A stretch of DNA of 56,018 nt from Mangrovicoccus sp. HB161399 (GTDB lineage: Bacteria > Pseudomonadota > Alphaproteobacteria > Rhodobacterales > Rhodobacteraceae): NCBI RefSeq assembly GCF_013184745.1, contig NZ_JAATVU010000036.1:1-56018 (forward strand). Direction: 5' to 3'. Within the stretch, counting starts at the first letter, position 1. Each line of letters starts with the position of its first letter. The notes beneath the pieces are model-generated. The model was not told where the DNA came from. It saw only the letters and a list, made by a program, of their open reading frames with translations, and ran no database searches. The translations under genes and the position numbers were made by a program. Below are positions 40,385-49,232 of this stretch, in pieces.

Positions 40385-40830
40385 CCCTTGCCCAGGCCCT
40401 GCCCGCCGCGGCGGAACTCTTCACGCCCAGCGCGCTTGCGGGACGATGGCAGGTCACGCGGCGGATCGAGGACGCGCTGGCCGGCGGCACGGCGCGGCTC
40501 GCAGGAGAGGCTGTCTTCTCCCCCGACGGCGAGGGCCTGCGCTACGAGGAGAGCGGGACGCTGACCCTGCCGACCGGGCAGAGCTTTGCCGCCGCGCAGA
40601 GCTATCTCTGGCGCTTCGATCCTCTGCCGCGGGTGCTGTTCGCGGATGGGCGGCTGTTCCATGCCTTCGATCCCGCCGAACCGGAGGCGGAGATCGTGCA
40701 TCTGTGCGGCGGCGACCTCTACCGCGGGCGCTACCGTGTCTCAGCGGAGCACTGGGAGGCCGAATGGCGGGTGAAGGGCCCGCGCAAGGACCAGCAGAGC
40801 CTGATCACCTACCGCCGGGTTCTTCTGTGA
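40381..40830 (+). CDS. DUF6314 family protein
   Basis: A 149-residue protein matching DUF6314 by its start GRWQVTRRIED, the strand SQRSTG-like region around YRGRYRVS, and the EWRVKGPRKDQ end. Probably a lipocalin-like beta barrel; role unknown. It starts in the ATGA overlap with the 56-residue gene. The last 26 bases overlap the convergent monooxygenase-like gene. Confidence 0.75.
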   Translation: MTLAQALPAAAELFTPSALAGRWQVTRRIEDALAGGTARLAGEAVFSPDGEGLRYEESGTLTLPTGQSFAAAQSYLWRFDPLPRVLFADGRLFHAFDPAEPEAEIVHLCGGDLYRGRYRVSAEHWEAEWRVKGPRKDQQSLITYRRVLL

Positions 40831-41095
40831 TCTCGTAGTCCCGCGCGATCCCGGCCGTCGCCCGGCCCCAGTCCGAGCCTCTTACCCGCGCCTGGTGCGC
40901 CTCGAAGGCAGCCCGGTCGCGGAACAGCTCTTCCACCGTCCAGGCCAGCGGGTCCTCGGCCGGCAGGACCTCGAAGCGCAGGCAGCCGGGCTCCGCCCGC
41001 GTCAGGCGGACATGCTCGGGCAGATGCGCCCGCACGGCGGCAGCCTCGGCATCGCCGGAACAGATCAGGCGGCCGGTCAGGCGGATTGCGGTCAT
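40805..41095 (-). CDS. ABM family quinol monooxygenase-like protein
   Basis: A 96-residue antibiotic-biosynthesis-monooxygenase fold with the usual EHVRLTRAEPGCLRFEVL segment and WTVEELFRDRAAFEAHQ. Such dimers are usually small quinol monooxygenases or simple detoxification proteins. It converges with the DUF6314 gene. Substrate unknown. Confidence 0.8.
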   Translation of the reverse strand: MTAIRLTGRLICSGDAEAAAVRAHLPEHVRLTRAEPGCLRFEVLPAEDPLAWTVEELFRDRAAFEAHQARVRGSDWGRATAGIARDYEITEEPGGR

Positions 41096-41170
41096 CGGCA
41101 GGTCTCCCTCTTGGCCTCCTCTAGCAGGCTGGGGCCGCGGGCGTGAAGTCCCGGACCGCCCGGGACGGGA

Positions 41171-41641
41171 TCACGCCGTCTCGAGCCTGAACTTCAGGAA
41201 CCGTGCGCCCGAATGTTCCACCTCGCCCTCGGGCCGGGCGCCGAGCCGGGCGAGCGCGCCAAGATGGCGGCGCGAGGGCGGCAGCAGGAAGGTGACCCGG
41301 GGAATGCGCGGATCGGCCTGCGCGAAGGCCAGCGCCTTCCTCGCGATCGCCGGACCGAGCCCGAACCGGTCGGGGCGCAGCACCAGGCCGAAGTCCCATT
41401 CCTCCCCCTCCTTCTGGAAACCGCCCCAGCCGCAATAGGCGCCATCAGCAAGGAAGGCCCAATGGCCCAGCCCGTCGCGGTGCCAGCAGGCCTCCTTGGC
41501 GGCGACGAACGACCGGGCGGCCCCGATGTCCCAGGGGCCGGACAGCAGCGGCATGTGCTCTGCCATCCGCGGGTCCGACATATGTGCGGCGATCAGGGCG
41601 GGATCGATCCCGGAGAGGCGGTCAAAGGAGAGGTCTGGCAT
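41171..41641 (-). CDS. GNAT family N-acetyltransferase
   Basis: A 156-residue acetyltransferase fold of the RimJ/RimL type. The acetyl-CoA region is in DRFGLGPAIARKALAFA (a variant of Q/RxxGxG/A). Substrate unknown. A single gene with 75 bases before the next start to its left. Confidence 0.75.
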   Translation of the reverse strand: MPDLSFDRLSGIDPALIAAHMSDPRMAEHMPLLSGPWDIGAARSFVAAKEACWHRDGLGHWAFLADGAYCGWGGFQKEGEEWDFGLVLRPDRFGLGPAIARKALAFAQADPRIPRVTFLLPPSRRHLGALARLGARPEGEVEHSGARFLKFRLETA

Positions 41642-41749
41642 CGGCAGGCTCCGGCAGCGGCATTGCCCTGCACAATCCCCGCCCGCAGCCGCGGATCAAG
41701 CCCCCGGCACCCCGCGCGGCATCACGTCCCCGCGGGGCAGCCGTAACAT

Positions 41750-42670
41750 TCAGTACTTGGACGGAACGTAGAGCTCGGGCGGCAGCACCGCGCGCTCGTA
41801 TTCGGGGTTGTACTTCCGCTCGGGCAGCGCAATCTCCTCGTGCGGCACAGGCTCGTAGGGGATCATCGACAGCAGGTGGTCGATGCAGTTGAGCCGCGCG
41901 CGCTTCTTGTCGTTGCCCGGCACGATGTACCACGGCGCCTCGGGAATGTTGGTGCGCGCCATCATCTCTTCCTTGGCCTTGGTATAGGCCTCCCAGCGCA
42001 CGCGCGACTGCAGGTCCATCGGGCTCAGCTTCCACTGCTTCAGCGGATCGTGGATCCGCATCAGGAAGCGCATCTGCTGCTCCTCGTCGGTGATCGAGAA
42101 CCAGTACTTGACCACCCGGATGCCCGAGCGCACCAGCATTCTCTCGAATTCCGGCACGTCCTCGAAGAACTGCTCCACCTGGTCCTCGTCGGCGAAGCCC
42201 ATCACCCGCTCGACCCCCGCGCGGTTGTACCAGGAGCGGTCGAACAGGACGATCTCGCCCGCGGCAGGCAGATGCGGCACGTAGCGCTGGAAGTACCACT
42301 GGCTCTTCTCGCGTTCGGACGGCGCCGGCAGGGCCACGGTCCGGCACACGCGCGGGTTCAGGCGCTGGGTGATCCGCTTGATCACCCCGCCCTTGCCGGC
42401 GCTGTCGCGGCCCTCGAAGATCACCACGATCTTCTCGCCCTTGTGCTGCACCCAGTCATGCATCTTGATCAGCTCGGACTGCAGGTACAGCAGCTTGCGG
42501 AAATAGTCCTTGCGTTCCAGGCTCGGCGGATGCGCCTTCTCGTAGATCTTGCGGATCTCCAGGGACAGCGCCGGTTCGGACATCTCCAGCTCGTAGTCTT
42601 CGTCCAGCGTGTCGGCGAGTTCCGCCTCGAGCCAGTCCATCTGCCTGGGGTCCTTCTGTCCGTCCATCAT
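41750..42670 (-). CDS. ppk2: Polyphosphate kinase 2
   Basis: A 306-residue PPK2 (class I-like) with Walker A FEGRDSAGKGG and the lid motif FDRSWYNRAGVERVMGF. It uses polyphosphate to phosphorylate nucleoside diphosphates or the reverse. The start is ATG at 42670 or the next ATG at 42667; both follow GGAG. Confidence 0.92.
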   Translation of the reverse strand: MMDGQKDPRQMDWLEAELADTLDEDYELEMSEPALSLEIRKIYEKAHPPSLERKDYFRKLLYLQSELIKMHDWVQHKGEKIVVIFEGRDSAGKGGVIKRITQRLNPRVCRTVALPAPSEREKSQWYFQRYVPHLPAAGEIVLFDRSWYNRAGVERVMGFADEDQVEQFFEDVPEFERMLVRSGIRVVKYWFSITDEEQQMRFLMRIHDPLKQWKLSPMDLQSRVRWEAYTKAKEEMMARTNIPEAPWYIVPGNDKKRARLNCIDHLLSMIPYEPVPHEEIALPERKYNPEYERAVLPPELYVPSKY

Positions 42671-43047
42671 CCATCCATCTCCGCTCGGCCCGCGCAACCG
42701 GGGCGCGCAGGGGATTCAGGCCGCGCTATAGCGCGCGCTCTGCAACACATTTGTGACGCGGCGCCAGCTGGGTGGCAAGAACCGGCGCCCCCGAACGGCG
42801 GCGCCGGCCGGAGCGCCGGGCAGAAGCGCGCCCAAGCGGCGCGGACCCGGAATGCGGCGCGACAAGCGGCAGCGGTCCGCCACCCCCACCCAGTTGACCC
42901 GGGCCGCTGCGCATGCCCCGTTGAGTTCCCCCCGCCGGCCGGCCTATTTCCGCTGCATCGGGTTCCGGAACCTCCCTGGACCGGTCCCTGCCCTGTCTTC
43001 CCCCCGCAGGCCCGCCGTCCCGACGGCAAGGGCCGGGCCAGCCGCAC
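42671..43047. other. Intergenic region between ppk2 and a GNAT gene, no gene seen
   Basis: This 377-base gap separates divergent genes and should hold their promoters. It contains only unconvincing GC-rich open frames. No clear -35/-10 pair is visible. Confidence 0.4.
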
Positions 43048-43590
43048 ATGGAGAGCGAATTGGAAACGATCAGGAACGCAACGCCCGAGGATGCCGCCGC
43101 CATTGCCGAGATCTACAACGACGCGGTCCTGAACACGACGGCGATCTGGAACGACCATGTCTCGGACGCGGCCGGGCGCGCCGCCTGGATGGCCGAGCGG
43201 CAGGGCGCGGGCTATCCGGTTCTCGTCGCCATCGAAGGCGACACCCTGATGGGCTACGCCACCTACGGACCGTTCCGCCCGCATGACGGCTACCGCCATT
43301 CCGCCGAACTGTCGATCTATGTCCGCTCCGGCCTGCGCGGCAAGGGCACGGGCAGCCGCCTCCTGGCCGCGCTGACCGGCATCGCGGAAGACAGCGGCAT
43401 CCGCGTGCTGGTCGGCGGGATCGAGGCGGGCAATGCCGCCTCCATCGCGCTCCACCGCCGACACGGCTTTGCCGAGACCGGGCGGCTGCCGCAGGTCGGC
43501 ACGAAATTCGGCCGCTGGCTGGACCTCGTGTTCATGACGCGCGTCCTCGGCGGCCCGGAGGCTCAGCCCTCGGTGCCCGCTGCCGACTGA
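43048..43590 (+). CDS. GNAT N-acetyltransferase, phosphinothricin acetyltransferase-like
   Basis: A 180-residue GNAT enzyme beginning IRNATPEDAAAIAEIYNDAV and with the acetyl-CoA loop VRSGLRGKGTGSRLL, as in PAT/YncA-type enzymes that acetylate small amines. The C-terminus overlaps the amidohydrolase pseudogene on the other strand by 28 bases. Substrate unknown. Confidence 0.83.
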   Translation: MESELETIRNATPEDAAAIAEIYNDAVLNTTAIWNDHVSDAAGRAAWMAERQGAGYPVLVAIEGDTLMGYATYGPFRPHDGYRHSAELSIYVRSGLRGKGTGSRLLAALTGIAEDSGIRVLVGGIEAGNAASIALHRRHGFAETGRLPQVGTKFGRWLDLVFMTRVLGGPEAQPSVPAAD

Positions 43591-44921
43591 AGCGCGCCGA
43601 TCATCGCGTCGGCCCGCGACAGCAGATCGTCCAGGTCGACGCGGGTCAGCTCCCCGTCCCGCTTGTGGATGACCCCGTCGATCATGACGAAGGACACGTC
43701 CTGCGGCTCCGCAGCATGGGTCAGCGCGAAACCGGCGCCGACCGCGGGCCGGGTGCCGAGGCTTTCCATGTCCACCGCGATCAGGTCGGCCGGGCCGCCT
43801 TCCGCCAGCGTGCCGGTGCCTTCGGGCGCGCCGATCGCCTCTGCCCCCGCCCGCGCCGCCCAGTCGAAGACCGTGGCATCGGACAGCGCCTGCCGCTCTT
43901 CCGCAAAGCCGTCGGCCAGATCGGCGGCCAGGCGCATCACCTCGAACATGTTGACCTGCCCGGCCAGCACCGTGTTGTCGACCGACAGACCCATCTTCAG
44001 CCCGGCCACCGCCATCTTGCCGGGATCGGGCACGCCGTAGCCGACCTCCATCTCGGTCCAGGGCGAGATCACCAGCGGCGCGCCGCCCTCGGCCAGCAGC
44101 CGCAGGTCGTCCTCCGAGGCCGAGGTCATGTGAACGACATGCAGGTCCGGCCCGAGCAGCCCGGCGCCGGACAGCACCCCGACATTGCCCTGCCCCGCCG
44201 CGTCCCGGCTGCCGCCCATGTGGAAGGTGACCGACAGCCCGAGTCTGCGGGCCGCGGCGATCTCCTCCTCCCACACCGCACGCACCGACCGGTCCGGTCC
44301 GCGCAGCGCCACGCCGAGCTCGACCCGGTCACGGCCCCAGCGCGCGGCCAGCGCCTGCAGATGGGGGAGGTCCATCATCTCGTCCGCCGCAGCAGCCTGC
44401 GGATAGCCTTAGCTGAACCGTCCCTTCAGCCCGGAGGCCTCCATCGCGGCGATCCCGGCCTCGGCGAATTCCGGCGCCTTGACGTTGTGCGCCCAGTTGT
44501 TCGCCCAGGTGATGCCGCCATTGACCGCCAAAGCGGCGGCCAGCTCCACCGACAGCGCCGAGGCCTCGGGCGTCCAGGCGGCGGAGAGCGGCTTCATCGC
44601 GTCGGCGAAGCCGCCGTCATCGGTCCGTTCGTGCCCGCGGGCGATGGAGTTCCACATGTGCCAGTGGCCGTCGACCAGGCCGGGCGCTATGAGGTGGTCC
44701 GACAGGTCGATCGCCTCGGCGTCCCCTGCATCGAGCCCCTCGTCCATCGCGGCAATGCGGCCGTCCTCGACCAGGATGTCCATGGGTTCGGGATCGGTCC
44801 AGCCGCCCTGCATGGTAACGACCCTGGAGCCGGTCAGCAGGACCGCGCGGGCATCGGCCTCCTGCGCTTCGGACATGGCGGGCAGGAAGGCGATGGCGGG
44901 AAAGAGGGGAAGGTAGCGCAA
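43563..44921 (-). pseudogene. Amidohydrolase interrupted by one in-frame TAA
   Basis: One continuous frame of 453 codons with an N-terminal signal-like stretch. It encodes a metal-dependent amidohydrolase of the TrzA/ATZ-like class: HxH in DGHWHMW, later His in FHMGG and HMTS, and Asp-Asn in SVDN. A single TAA at 44409-44411 splits it. The flanks read FS-stop-GYPQAAAADE, so the stop probably replaced a Tyr codon. The downstream part still has good protein sequence, so the event is recent. The upstream piece alone (44409-44921) would lack most of the metal site. Confidence 0.8.
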
Positions 44922-45014
44922 GAGAGGTCCTTTCAGGGCCGCGGTTCCGGTGCTCGTCCGGAAATGCGCGTCCCCACGGGGCGTTCCCCGGCCTCCCGGT
45001 TCCGTGACCGGCCG

Positions 45015-45974
45015 TCAGCCCTTCCAGGCGAAGAAGCCGGTCCCTGCCTGCGACAGCAGCTCCGCCGCCAGCGCCCTGCCCAGATCCGCGGCATCGCCGA
45101 CCGGTCCGCGCGTCTCGCCGGAGATCGATTCCGACCCGTCGGGGCGCAGGATCTCGCCGCGCAGCCAGACATCGCCGCCCTCCAGCAGCGCCAGCCCGGC
45201 GATCGGGGTCTCGCAGGAGCCGTCGAGCGCGGCGAGGAAGGCCCGCTCCGCCGCCAGCCGGTCCGCCGTGGGGCCGTCATGGATCGCCTCCAGCAGCGCG
45301 GCCGTGGCCATGTCGGCGCTGCGCCGCTCGATCCCGATGGCGCCCTGCGCGACGGCGGGCAGCATCTCCTCGGGGTCGATTGCGCCGCGGGCGACGTCTT
45401 CCATGCCCAGCCGGTTGAGCCCCGCCATGGCGAGGAAGGTCGCTTGTGCCACCCCGTCCTGCAGCTTGCGCATCCGCGTCTGGACGTTGCCGCGGAACTC
45501 CACCAGCTTGAGGTCCGGACGGCGGTTCGCCAGCTGCGCCCGGCGTCGCAGCGAGGACGACCCCACCACCGCGCCTTCCGGCAGATCGGCAATCGAGGCC
45601 GCGGCCGGCGAGACGAAGGCGTCGCGCACGTCCTCGCGCGGCAGGTAGCAATCCAGCAGCAGCCCCCCGGGCTGCTCGGTCGGCATGTCCTTCATCGAAT
45701 GCACCGCCACGTCGATGTCGCCGCGGCTCAGCGCCTCCTCGATCTCGCGGGTGAACAGGCCCTTGTTGCCGATCTCCTTGAGCGGCCGGTCCGCGGCGAT
45801 CAGCGCGCGGTTGTCGCCCGTGGTGTGGATCACCACCACCTCGAAGGCCTCCCGCGGCAGCCCGTGCGCCGCGGCCAGCCGGTCGCAGGTCTCGTTGGCC
45901 TGCGCCAGCGCCAGCGGCGAGCCTCGCGTGCCGAGTTTGAGGGGGTCAGCGGGGGTGGGCATGTCCTTTTTCAT
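45015..45974 (-). CDS. hemC: Porphobilinogen deaminase (hydroxymethylbilane synthase)
   Basis: A 319-residue enzyme with KLGTRGSPLALAQAN, GSSSLRRRAQL and the cofactor-binding cysteine in DGSCETPIAG. It makes hydroxymethylbilane in heme synthesis. The start chosen is ATG at 45974; another in-frame ATG at 45962 is possible. It is divergent from hemE over a 134-base shared promoter region. Confidence 0.95.
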   Translation of the reverse strand: MKKDMPTPADPLKLGTRGSPLALAQANETCDRLAAAHGLPREAFEVVVIHTTGDNRALIAADRPLKEIGNKGLFTREIEEALSRGDIDVAVHSMKDMPTEQPGGLLLDCYLPREDVRDAFVSPAAASIADLPEGAVVGSSSLRRRAQLANRRPDLKLVEFRGNVQTRMRKLQDGVAQATFLAMAGLNRLGMEDVARGAIDPEEMLPAVAQGAIGIERRSADMATAALLEAIHDGPTADRLAAERAFLAALDGSCETPIAGLALLEGGDVWLRGEILRPDGSESISGETRGPVGDAADLGRALAAELLSQAGTGFFAWKG

Positions 45975-46108
45975 GGCGCCCGCTTTAGCGCCCCCGTCGA
46001 TCGGTGGCAATCGCCCGCGCGGGCCCGAACCGGGGCGGCCGCCGGGCGGGACGGATTGACTTTGCCCCGCCGCCCCGGCAGTCACGCCCTGACGAGCGAG
46101 AGGACCCC

Positions 46109-47149
46109 ATGGCAGAGATGAAGAAGCTGCTGCGCAGCCTGAACGGCGAAACCCTGGACGTGCCCCCGATCTGGATGATGCGGCAGGCCGGGCGCTATCT
46201 GCCCGAATACCGGGCCACCCGCGAGAAGGCCGGGGATTTCCTCAGCCTCTGCTACACGCCGGAGCTGGCCGCCGAAGTGACGCTCCAGCCGATCCGCCGC
46301 TACGGCTTCGACGCGGCGATCCTGTTCGCCGACATCCTGCTGATCCCCGATGCGCTCGGGGCCGAAGTCGGCTTCGTCAAGGGCGAGGGCCCGAAGCTGT
46401 CGACCGTGACCAGCGATGCCGATTTCGCGAAGCTCGGCGATCCCGGCGACATCCACGGAACGCTTTCCCCGGTCTACGAGACGCTGCGCATCCTAAAGCG
46501 GGAGCTTCCCTCCGAGACCGCGCTGATCGGCTTTGCCGGCGCGCCCTGGACGGTGGCGACCTACATGATCGCGGGCCACGGCACGCCCGACCAGGGTCCG
46601 GCGCACAAGCTCAAGGACGAGAACCGCGGGCTCTTCGAACAGCTCATGCTGCGGCTGACCGCGGCCACGATCGAGTATCTCTCGGCGCAGGTCGAGGCCG
46701 GGGCCGAGGTGATCAAGCTGTTCGACAGCTGGGCGGGCTCGCTGGAGGGCGCGGATTTCGCCGCCTATTCGCTCGCGCCGATCCGCGCCATCACCCGCGC
46801 CCTGCACGACCGCCATCCCGGCATCCCGGTCATCGCCTTCCCGCGCGGGACCAGCCCCGAGAACTACGTCAATTTCGCGAAGAATTCCGGCGTGCAGGCC
46901 GTCGCCATCGACGAGCATGCCGATGCCGGCTGGGCAGCAAGGGAACTGCAGCCGCTGGTCTGCGTGCAGGGCAACCTCGCACCCGGGCACATGGTCACCG
47001 GCGGCCAGGCGCTGGTCGACGACGTGCGGCGCATACGCAGCGCCTTCTCCGGCGGCCCGCACATCTTCAATCTCGGCCACGGCATCACCCCGGACGCGGA
47101 TCCGGAGAATGTCGCGCTGATGATCGAAACCCTGCGCGAGACCCTCTGA
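46109..47149 (+). CDS. hemE: Uroporphyrinogen decarboxylase
   Basis: A 346-residue enzyme with the N-terminal signature [11 protein letters not shown] and the [13 protein letters not shown] motif. It converts uroporphyrinogen III to coproporphyrinogen III. The start ATG at 46109 follows GAGAGGA. It is paired with hemC on the other strand. Confidence 0.96.
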   Translation: MAEMKKLLRSLNGETLDVPPIWMMRQAGRYLPEYRATREKAGDFLSLCYTPELAAEVTLQPIRRYGFDAAILFADILLIPDALGAEVGFVKGEGPKLSTVTSDADFAKLGDPGDIHGTLSPVYETLRILKRELPSETALIGFAGAPWTVATYMIAGHGTPDQGPAHKLKDENRGLFEQLMLRLTAATIEYLSAQVEAGAEVIKLFDSWAGSLEGADFAAYSLAPIRAITRALHDRHPGIPVIAFPRGTSPENYVNFAKNSGVQAVAIDEHADAGWAARELQPLVCVQGNLAPGHMVTGGQALVDDVRRIRSAFSGGPHIFNLGHGITPDADPENVALMIETLRETL

Positions 47150-47641
47150 CAGGGCGCCGCGCCTCCGGCGCATCCGGATACCGCAAGGCCCGGGGACCCG
47201 CAGGTCCCCGGTGCCGCGCCCCGCGCCGCCGCCTGCCTGTCCATGCCGCCAGCCCCGGGGCCGGCCAAATGGCTTGCGCCCCGCCCCCTCCGGCGCTGAC
47301 AACGGGAGAGCCGCGCGGCACTTCCTCTTGGCACGCAGCCCTGCGTCCGCTTCCGGACGCACCATGCGCGAGCCTGATGGCGCGGCCCGCCCGACAACCA
47401 TGCCCGATGATCATTTCCCCCGTGTCACGGACATGCCGACCTTGCAGGCGGTCCGGAGAACCGCCGGGGCCATAGCGACCATTTGCGGAAATCTGCCCGG
47501 CATTCAGCAGGGGCTGAGGGCTGGCACACGGCCATCGGCCCAATGAGGCAGGCGCGAAACCGGAGCGCGGGACACCGCCGGGCAGGCAGGTCTAGGCGCC
47601 CGGAGACGCAGGGGACGGGCGCGCGGCCCGTCCCGGCGCGT
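47150..47641. other. Intergenic region after hemE, no gene seen
   Basis: A gap of 492 bases. Apart from the hairpin at 47190-47211 I find no supported feature. Short open frames here have arginine- and proline-rich translations typical of shadow frames. Confidence 0.4.
47190..47211 (+). terminator. GC hairpin downstream of hemE
   Basis: A perfect 9-bp stem, CCGGGGACC / GGTCCCCGG with loop CGCA, lies 41 bases after the hemE stop. No T-tract; likely termination or 3' stabilisation. Confidence 0.45.
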
Positions 47642-48004
47642 TCACTCCGCCGGAGCGGCCAGCGCCTCGGCGCGGGAGGCGGCCGCGTCGAGCCGTGCCG
47701 CCATGTCCTCGCCCAACGGCGACGGCTCGGCCGCCCGCGCCCGCAGCTCCTCGATCAGCGCCTCCTGGCTCGCCACCTGGCCGGTCAGCTCGGCCACCTG
47801 GTCCTCCAGCCCTGCCGTCTTGTCGGCCAGCATCAGCCCGGCCATCAGCAGCATCCGCAGCTCCGGCATGCGGCCGATCTGCTCGGCCAGGATCTGCGCC
47901 TCGGCATCCAGCAGCCGTGCCGCCGCTTCGAGAAAGGGCTGCTCGCCCTCCTGGCAGGCCACGTCGAAGCCGCGCCCGCCGATATTGATGGTGACTTCAG
48001 GCAT
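47642..48004 (-). CDS. zapA: Cell division protein ZapA
   Basis: A 120-residue protein with the ZapA N-terminal fold (MPEVTINIGGRGFDVACQEG) and a C-terminal coiled coil. ZapA bundles FtsZ filaments at the division ring. It overlaps its coiled-coil neighbour by eight bases and is the downstream gene of the pair. Confidence 0.88.
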   Translation of the reverse strand: MPEVTINIGGRGFDVACQEGEQPFLEAAARLLDAEAQILAEQIGRMPELRMLLMAGLMLADKTAGLEDQVAELTGQVASQEALIEELRARAAEPSPLGEDMAARLDAAASRAEALAAPAE

Positions 48005-48992
48005 GTCCGTCCTCCTTCAGCGCCGGGGCCAGCGCGGCGAGAATGCTGTCGAGTTCGGCGCGGTCGGCCGCGCGGGCCGCCTCCAGCGCCGCCAGATCGG
48101 CCTTCAGCGCCTCGTCGACCAGCGTGGCCTCGGACAGCCCCGCCTCGATCGCGCCGCGCAGGGCCGCGTTGTTGGTCCTGAGCTGGGCATTCACCCGCTG
48201 CAGTTCGGCCACCGCCGCCTCGGAGCGGCTCAGCACCGCCTGCAGCGCCTCCGCCTCGTTGCGCGAAGCCATGGTCAGCGCCCGCTCGCCGCTTTTCAGC
48301 TCCTCGAGCCGGGCGGCCAGGGCCGCGCATTCCTGCTGTGCCGCCGCAAGGTTGGCCTCGGCCTGTTCCGCCCGCGCCCGTGCGGAGCCGAGCTCCGGCT
48401 TCAGCTGTTCGAGTTCCCCGGTCACCGCCGCAAGGGCTTCCTCGTCGCCGCGGCGCCGCTCCAGCTCCTCGGTGACGCGCTCCGCCTCGGCGCTCCATTG
48501 CTGGACCTCGCTGGCCAGCCCCTCGGACTGGGCCCGCGCGCCGTCCAGCTCGGCTGCCAGCCGCTCCGCCTCGGTCCGTGCCGCCTCCAGCTCCTCGGGA
48601 TCGGCCGCGGCCGCCCCGGCGGCCTCCAGCTCGGCCGACAGCCGCGCGATCTCTTCCTGTGCCGCGGCAAGGTCCTCCGCCAGCCGCTCCGCCTCGGACC
48701 GTGCCGCCTCCAGCTCCTCGGGATCGCCGCCCTGCCCGGCAGCGGCCTCGAGTTCGGCCTCGAGTTCCGCGGCGCGCGCCTCGGCCGCCTCTGCGCGGGC
48801 TTCCGCCGCCGCAACCGCCGCACCGTCCTGCGCGACGTCCTCCAGCGCGTCCAGCGCCTCGGCGGCTGCCGCCTCGGCCGCCTCCGCCCGCGCGCGTTCC
48901 TGCGCCAGCGCATCCGCGGTTTCCGCCAGCCGCCGTTCGATGGCCCCCAGGGCCGCCTCGAAACGCCCGGCTAAAGTCTCCAAATCGCTCAT
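47997..48992 (-). CDS. Long coiled-coil protein upstream of ZapA
   Basis: A 331-residue, almost wholly helical protein rich in Ala, Glu, Arg and Gln. The start ATG at 48992 has AGGAC. It contains a 41-residue (123-bp) internal duplication (DPEELEAARSEAERLA and DPEELEAARTEAERLA). Counterparts beside zapA in relatives seem shorter. It is likely a divisome-linked scaffold or ZapA partner, inferred only from the eight-base overlap with zapA. Confidence 0.75.
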   Translation of the reverse strand: MSDLETLAGRFEAALGAIERRLAETADALAQERARAEAAEAAAAEALDALEDVAQDGAAVAAAEARAEAAEARAAELEAELEAAAGQGGDPEELEAARSEAERLAEDLAAAQEEIARLSAELEAAGAAAADPEELEAARTEAERLAAELDGARAQSEGLASEVQQWSAEAERVTEELERRRGDEEALAAVTGELEQLKPELGSARARAEQAEANLAAAQQECAALAARLEELKSGERALTMASRNEAEALQAVLSRSEAAVAELQRVNAQLRTNNAALRGAIEAGLSEATLVDEALKADLAALEAARAADRAELDSILAALAPALKEDGHA

Positions 48993-49232
48993 ATGCCCGT
49001 CCTGTAGCGATGCCGCCCGGTTTTCGTATTCTTGCACCCATGACTACAGACTTGACCGGGGGGAGCAAGGGCCGAGCCCCGGCGTTGCGGCGGCAATCAG
49101 CCGTCAACCACCCGATCCCGACCTTGTTAGCGCTTGCACATTACTGATGTGTTGCTAAGAGGCGGTCCGAACTGCCCCGGGGCGCCGCGCGCCCCGCCGG
49201 ACCAACCACACTGCCGGACGAGGAGACCTCAC

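Noticed and set aside
44409-44921. Two separate amidohydrolase-related genes
   Set aside because: Both pieces lie in one reading frame split by a single TAA, and together give one normal-length enzyme.
47211-47546. Short genes in the hemE-zapA gap
   Set aside because: Arg- and Pro-rich translations without conserved features.
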